From contig DHWC01000022.1 of assembly GCA_002412985.1 (NCBI GenBank), forward strand, positions 1 through 8,790: a stretch of DNA of 8,790 nt, written 5' to 3'. Positions 5,924 through 8,790 of this stretch are shown here, piece after piece. Every line of letters starts with the position of its first letter. The first letter of the stretch is position 1. Source of the DNA: Methylocystaceae bacterium UBA5192 (GTDB taxonomy: Bacteria; Pseudomonadota; Alphaproteobacteria; Rhizobiales; Beijerinckiaceae). The position numbers and the translations under genes were made by a program. Below the pieces are notes generated by a model. That model worked only from the letters and a program-made list of their open reading frames with translations, was not told the origin of the DNA and searched no databases.

Positions 5924-7519
5924 TTATCCTCCAGTAATTGATTGAATTTTGTCGACAACAGGGGTTAAAGGATCGCTCTCGGGCGCCGGCCTTGGTTTTA
6001 GTGGGTTGGGGCCGTCTGAATATCCTCCTCCCAAAGCTTGATAAAGATCGACGCTTGCGACCATTCTGTCCCCATCGAGCGTTTTTTGGATAAATTTACT
6101 TTCCAGGAGATCTATTTGTTCCTGTAGAATTTCACGGCGATCTTTAAGTCCATCCCGTAATCTCGCTTGCGCAAGTTCTAGTTGATTATTGGCGGCTTGA
6201 ACGAGATGACTTTGTGCTTCGAATTCTGTATTTGCGCGTTTAATGTTTGCCAGGGTATCTGCAACCTGCTGTGCTGATTGCAGTAAGGTTTCGTTATAGC
6301 TATTGACAGCTTGATCATATTCCGCCCGTTGAATCTCTAATGTTCCAGTCAAGCGACCGGCTTGAAAAATTGGCAGATGGAAGCCCGGAACAACTGAAAA
6401 GCCACTCGCTCCAGGTGTGAAGAGCCGGCTTGAGAGTAAACTCATACTGCTTGTTGTTACCGATGCTTCAATTCCGGATGCCAGAGAGAGATCTATCGAT
6501 GGGAGAAAGAGTGTCTTTGCAAGGTGAATGCGTTCAGCAGCAGCCTCGGCTCTGCTGAGAGCGGCTGCAAGGTCAGGTCGATGGGCTAACAATTCAATTG
6601 GGAGATGTTTAGGTAACTTTGGGATGGATAAAACCAGACCCTTTTGCTTGGTAAATACTCCCCTTGTTGCATCTGGCCCTTCACCGATCATACGTGCGAG
6701 AGCGTCTTGCTGGATTGTTAATGCAGCGCGAACCGTTGCTTCACGTCTGATTGCACTCTCAAAGTCGCTACGGGCCATCTGAATGCCATCAGCAGTATCA
6801 AGTCCTGTCTGGAAACGGGTCTCAGCAAGATTGAGGAGTTCTTTTCTTATGGAAACAAGCTCATTGGTGATTTCAAGTTGTTTGGAGTAGGCGTACCCTC
6901 TGACATAGGCTCGCGCTACACTTGTTGTCAGGAGAAGGCGCGTTTGCTCAAATTCTGCTGCTTGGGCTGTCGCTGCGCCAATTGCTGCTTCAAGCGCAGC
7001 GCGATTCTTTCCCCAAAAATCAAGCTCCCACGTCATGACGAAGGGGGTTAAGAAGAACGCCGTTTTTTCTAGGCCGCCTTGTAAGGGGTTATAAGACGCG
7101 ACAACGCCCCTGATAGGATTTCGAGATTGTCTTCCCCAATAATCGGACTGGAGGGCGGGTAAAAGTTTAGCCCCCGCCACCCGAACGCTTGCATCAGCTT
7201 CTTGTAGTGTGTCGGCGGCTTTCTTTAGATTTTGGTTGTCTTCAAGGGCCTTAGCAATGAGATGGTTCAGTTCAGGGTTTCTATAATTGTGCCACCACTC
7301 TTCCTTTGGCCATGAAGCTTCCTCATGGTTTATTTTTAACCCTGAGGCAGCAAGTGTTTGCTGCATTTTTGGGGGCTCAATAAAATGTGCGCGCTCACTT
7401 TGATTGGTTGGTCCACAGGCTGAAACAAGCGATGGAATTATAGCAATAAAGAAAAAGGCGCGGCTAAAACGCTCAAAGCCAGAAAATTGAAAATAGGCTA
7501 AGCTCGTCCTAGTCTTCAA
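5924..7519 (-). CDS. Outer membrane efflux lipoprotein, NodT/TolC family
   Basis: This is the outer membrane channel of a tripartite pump, a trimeric beta-barrel with a periplasmic helical tunnel that docks on the adaptor. Counting from the TTG at 7519 (531 aa), a signal peptide ends in the lipobox LVSAC with Cys35 as the lipidated residue. Two OEP repeats follow. Family motifs are ELDFWGKNRAAL (about 165-176), LLAHRPDLAAALSRAEAAAE (310-329) and DLYQALGGGY near the end (491-500). The mature length of 497 aa fits NodT proteins. The start is unresolved: the frame is open to 8002, with an ATG at 7879, a TTG at 7564 preceded by AGAAGG, and the TTG at 7519 with no obvious ribosome binding site. 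I excluded the upstream part because it is rich in Trp, His, Arg, Ser and Cys and matches no part of the family. The adaptor gene follows. Confidence 0.88.
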   Translation of the reverse strand: MKTRTSLAYFQFSGFERFSRAFFFIAIIPSLVSACGPTNQSERAHFIEPPKMQQTLAASGLKINHEEASWPKEEWWHNYRNPELNHLIAKALEDNQNLKKAADTLQEADASVRVAGAKLLPALQSDYWGRQSRNPIRGVVASYNPLQGGLEKTAFFLTPFVMTWELDFWGKNRAALEAAIGAATAQAAEFEQTRLLLTTSVARAYVRGYAYSKQLEITNELVSIRKELLNLAETRFQTGLDTADGIQMARSDFESAIRREATVRAALTIQQDALARMIGEGPDATRGVFTKQKGLVLSIPKLPKHLPIELLAHRPDLAAALSRAEAAAERIHLAKTLFLPSIDLSLASGIEASVTTSSMSLLSSRLFTPGASGFSVVPGFHLPIFQAGRLTGTLEIQRAEYDQAVNSYNETLLQSAQQVADTLANIKRANTEFEAQSHLVQAANNQLELAQARLRDGLKDRREILQEQIDLLESKFIQKTLDGDRMVASVDLYQALGGGYSDGPNPLKPRPAPESDPLTPVVDKIQSITGG

Positions 7520-7956
7520 TTTAGAAGATAAAGAGCTGAAAGCTGTCAAAACTTTTTGGGTCAAGTTGACGCGCCTTCTAGACCTTTGCAAATAATTTTG
7601 ATGTGTGCCGTATTGCCAATCTGGAATATTCCAACATCGAGACGCCAGTGCAGAAACAACTCTCAGCGCGAGAAATGTGAGAAACGTTTCTGCGCTTCTG
7701 ATGGGCGTTAAGTTCCAAAGAGTGTTGGTTTTTTTATATATGAGTCGCGCAAAAAATTTAGACAAAATCCAGATAAATCCGGGTTTCCAGTGGAAAAGGA
7801 CGCTTTTCTTCAGGCCAATAGCGCGCGCCGCCGAGAGTAATGAAGATGCGCGCGATTCGTCAGTCTCTGGAAGACCCATGCGCGTGTCAGTTTTTTTGTC
7901 TTGCTGCGCCAGGCCGGTGGCTGATCGCCAATGAATTTGGGGGTATTTTTCCAAAA

Positions 7957-7991
7957 GACTCCTCCGTCCGCATAAATGCGTCGTAGGAGTC
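7957..7991 (-). repeat. Two-tier inverted repeat in the efflux leader
   Basis: The outer arms GACTCCT (7957-7963) and AGGAGTC (7985-7991) are perfectly complementary. Inside them CGCAT (7969-7973) and ATGCG (7976-7980) form a second perfect repeat. The RNA would fold as an outer 7-bp stem, an asymmetric internal loop and a short inner stem. There is no T tract on either side, so it is not an intrinsic terminator. It could be leader RNA structure or a protein-binding site. Confidence 0.5.
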
Positions 7992-8051
7992 ATCAGCCTC
8001 ATTGGCGCTTTCGGGGAACTCCATCCCCTTTTGGTTGGGTTTTTTTATCGA

Positions 8052-8081
8052 TTTATCAGGATTTGCGCAACAAAGGTCCAA
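8052..8081 (-). promoter_or_regulatory. Candidate promoter for the efflux operon with embedded palindrome
   Basis: On the - strand TTGGAC (8081-8076) is followed after 18 bases by GATAAA (8057-8052), matching 3 and 4 of 6 consensus bases. Between them lies the perfect 8-base palindrome TTGCGCAA (8063-8070), a possible operator overlapping the promoter. If used, the transcript would have a leader of about 520 bases before the TTG at 7519. All of this is by eye and weak. Confidence 0.25.
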
Positions 8082-8110
8082 GGAGTTTTGAGGGATTTTT
8101 CACATCAACA

Positions 8111-8130
8111 TGGTATATCTAGTTTAACCA
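8111..8130. promoter_or_regulatory. Imperfect 20-base palindrome, possible operator
   Basis: The segment begins TGGT, ends ACCA and has CTAG at its centre. Fourteen of its twenty bases agree with its own reverse complement. It lies about 30 bases upstream of the candidate efflux promoter and in the purK downstream region. Such symmetry suits a dimeric repressor, but no regulator gene is present in the window to pair it with. Confidence 0.25.
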
Positions 8131-8193
8131 TTTGTTTTAAATGATTTTTTAGTGGGGGCTTGAGGTCAGGCGTGATTTTTTTTGGCGGCTACT

Positions 8194-8790
8194 TTAAAGG
8201 TGAATTTTAGTGAAATGCCCCATTTTACGTCCCGGGCGGCTTTCTTTCTTTCCATAGAGGTGCAGGCTGCCCTCACTGCTGAGAAGCTCATTCCACTGCT
8301 CACAGTCTTTGCCAATTAAATTTTGCATAGACACTTTCCCGCCAAGACGCTGCGTTGAGCCCAGGGGCCAGCCAGCAATGGCGCGGATATGTTGCTCGAA
8401 TTGTGACGTAACAGCGCCGCCTAATGTCCAATGCCCAGAATTATGCACGCGCGGCGCAATCTCATTAACAATAAGCGCTTCATGATCGCCAACAACAAAC
8501 ATTTCTACTGCAAATATACCGACATAGTCTGCCGCTTCGGCTATTTTCTGCGCAATATGAATTGCTCCTTGTGCGGTTGCTTTCTTTATCGACGCAGGAA
8601 CAAGAGTTGTGCTGAGAATATGATTTTCATGTATATTTTCACAAATATCATAAGCAGAAAATACGCCATCAAGGCTCCGCGCTGCGACAACGGAAATTTC
8701 TTTGCTGAAACTAACAAAGCCTTCAAGAATGCAGGCAGCGCCATTGAAAGAGGCGTAGAGTTTTTCTAGATCAGTTTGAGCCGTTACTTT
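8194..8790 (-). CDS. purK: N5-carboxyaminoimidazole ribonucleotide synthase, C-terminal 198 residues (partial)
   Basis: PurK uses ATP and bicarbonate to carboxylate aminoimidazole ribonucleotide, a step of de novo purine synthesis that PurE then completes. The frame is open without interruption from the window edge (8790) to the TAA at 8196-8194, so the 5' half lies outside. The visible part covers the second half of the ATP-grasp domain and the C-terminal domain. The segment VEMFVVGDHEALIVNEIAPR carries the metal- and ATP-binding acidic and Asn residues. HNSGHWT, VTSQFEQHIRAI, PLGST and the closing LHLYGKKESRPGRKMGH are typical PurK sequences. The internal ATG at 8502 falls in the middle of this domain and is not the gene start. 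No purE is visible; it would be expected upstream, beyond the edge. I see no strong terminator after the stop. Confidence 0.95.
   Translation of the reverse strand, partial: KVTAQTDLEKLYASFNGAACILEGFVSFSKEISVVAARSLDGVFSAYDICENIHENHILSTTLVPASIKKATAQGAIHIAQKIAEAADYVGIFAVEMFVVGDHEALIVNEIAPRVHNSGHWTLGGAVTSQFEQHIRAIAGWPLGSTQRLGGKVSMQNLIGKDCEQWNELLSSEGSLHLYGKKESRPGRKMGHFTKIHL

Larger units (their letters stand above)
7520..8193. other. Long stretch with no recognisable gene between purK and the efflux operon
   Basis: About 670 bases separate the purK stop from the first plausible start of the outer membrane factor. On the - strand one frame stays open from 8002 into the outer membrane factor, but its translation has no recognisable domain and an odd composition. 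Short open frames also exist on the + strand (7605-7934) and in another - strand frame (8081-7887), and I recognise neither. The stretch may be promoter plus a long 5' leader, the remnant of a lost gene, or a true N-terminal extension. An AT-rich TATATAAAA at 7740-7732, 19 bases after TTGTCT (7765-7760), is another weak - strand promoter candidate. Confidence 0.5.

Noticed and set aside
7520..7549. TTGACA (7549-7544) with TCTAAA (7525-7520) at 18-base spacing on the - strand, as a promoter for the outer membrane factor
   Set aside because: The -35 is perfect, but the predicted transcription start falls after the TTG at 7519, and no ATG, GTG or TTG remains in frame before the lipobox.
7605..7934. 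Open frame of 109 codons on the + strand opposite the efflux leader
   Set aside because: Its translation shows no domain or signal and its composition looks like antisense of non-coding DNA. It has no convincing ribosome binding site.
8013..8032. GGGGA/TCCCC hairpin followed by TTTT on the + strand, as a terminator
   Set aside because: The stem has only 5 bp, and there is no + strand gene upstream for it to terminate.
7887..8081. Open frame of 64 codons on the - strand
   Set aside because: It starts with TTG, has no ribosome binding site at a sensible distance from either the TTG or its internal ATGs, overlaps another open frame, and matches no family I know.
8194..8502. A complete short protein starting at the ATG at 8502
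   Set aside because: The same frame continues upstream to the window edge with clear PurK sequence, so the ATG is internal to a partial purK.
8431..8769. Open frame of 112 codons on the + strand
   Set aside because: It lies antisense to purK, whose protein sequence is clearly recognisable on the other strand.

Overview
This window looks like a chromosomal segment of an alphaproteobacterium, most likely of the Hyphomicrobiales (Rhizobiales). The evidence is the tRNA-Leu / tig / clpP order, a PccA-type biotin carboxylase with the alphaproteobacterial N- and C-termini, and a PurK of the same type. Base composition is moderate (mid to high 40s percent G+C by eye), low for that order. The lineage call is inference from remembered protein sequences, not a search.

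Layout. The left half (1-4342) runs on the + strand: a complete tRNA-Leu(UAG), trigger factor (tig), the ClpP protease subunit (clpP) and the alpha subunit of propionyl-CoA carboxylase (pccA). The right half (4370-8790) runs on the - strand. Read in its own direction it has the 3' part of purK, a stretch of about 670 bases with no recognisable gene, a NodT/TolC-type outer membrane efflux lipoprotein, an EmrA-like periplasmic adaptor, and a small secreted Asn/Pro/Tyr-rich protein that starts inside the end of the adaptor gene. The two halves converge at 4342/4370, where a two-tier inverted repeat fills the gap and probably terminates transcription from both sides.

How the genes work together. 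tig and clpP are a protein-quality-control pair: a ribosome-bound chaperone and an ATP-dependent protease core. pccA is a metabolic enzyme subunit whose partner pccB is not in the window. The outer membrane factor and adaptor are two of the three parts of an EmrAB-TolC-type export pump. The inner-membrane permease is absent; its usual places hold purK, unassigned DNA, the small secreted protein and the convergent pccA.

Points worth a second look are the permease-less efflux operon with its coupled small secreted protein, the unresolved start of the outer membrane factor behind a long structured leader, a possible coupling mini-ORF between the two efflux genes, and clpP followed by pccA rather than clpX-lon. 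I found no CRISPR array, insertion sequence, phage gene or clear pseudogene. I do not see convincing evidence of a wholly new biological system; the small secreted protein in the efflux operon is the best candidate for undescribed function.
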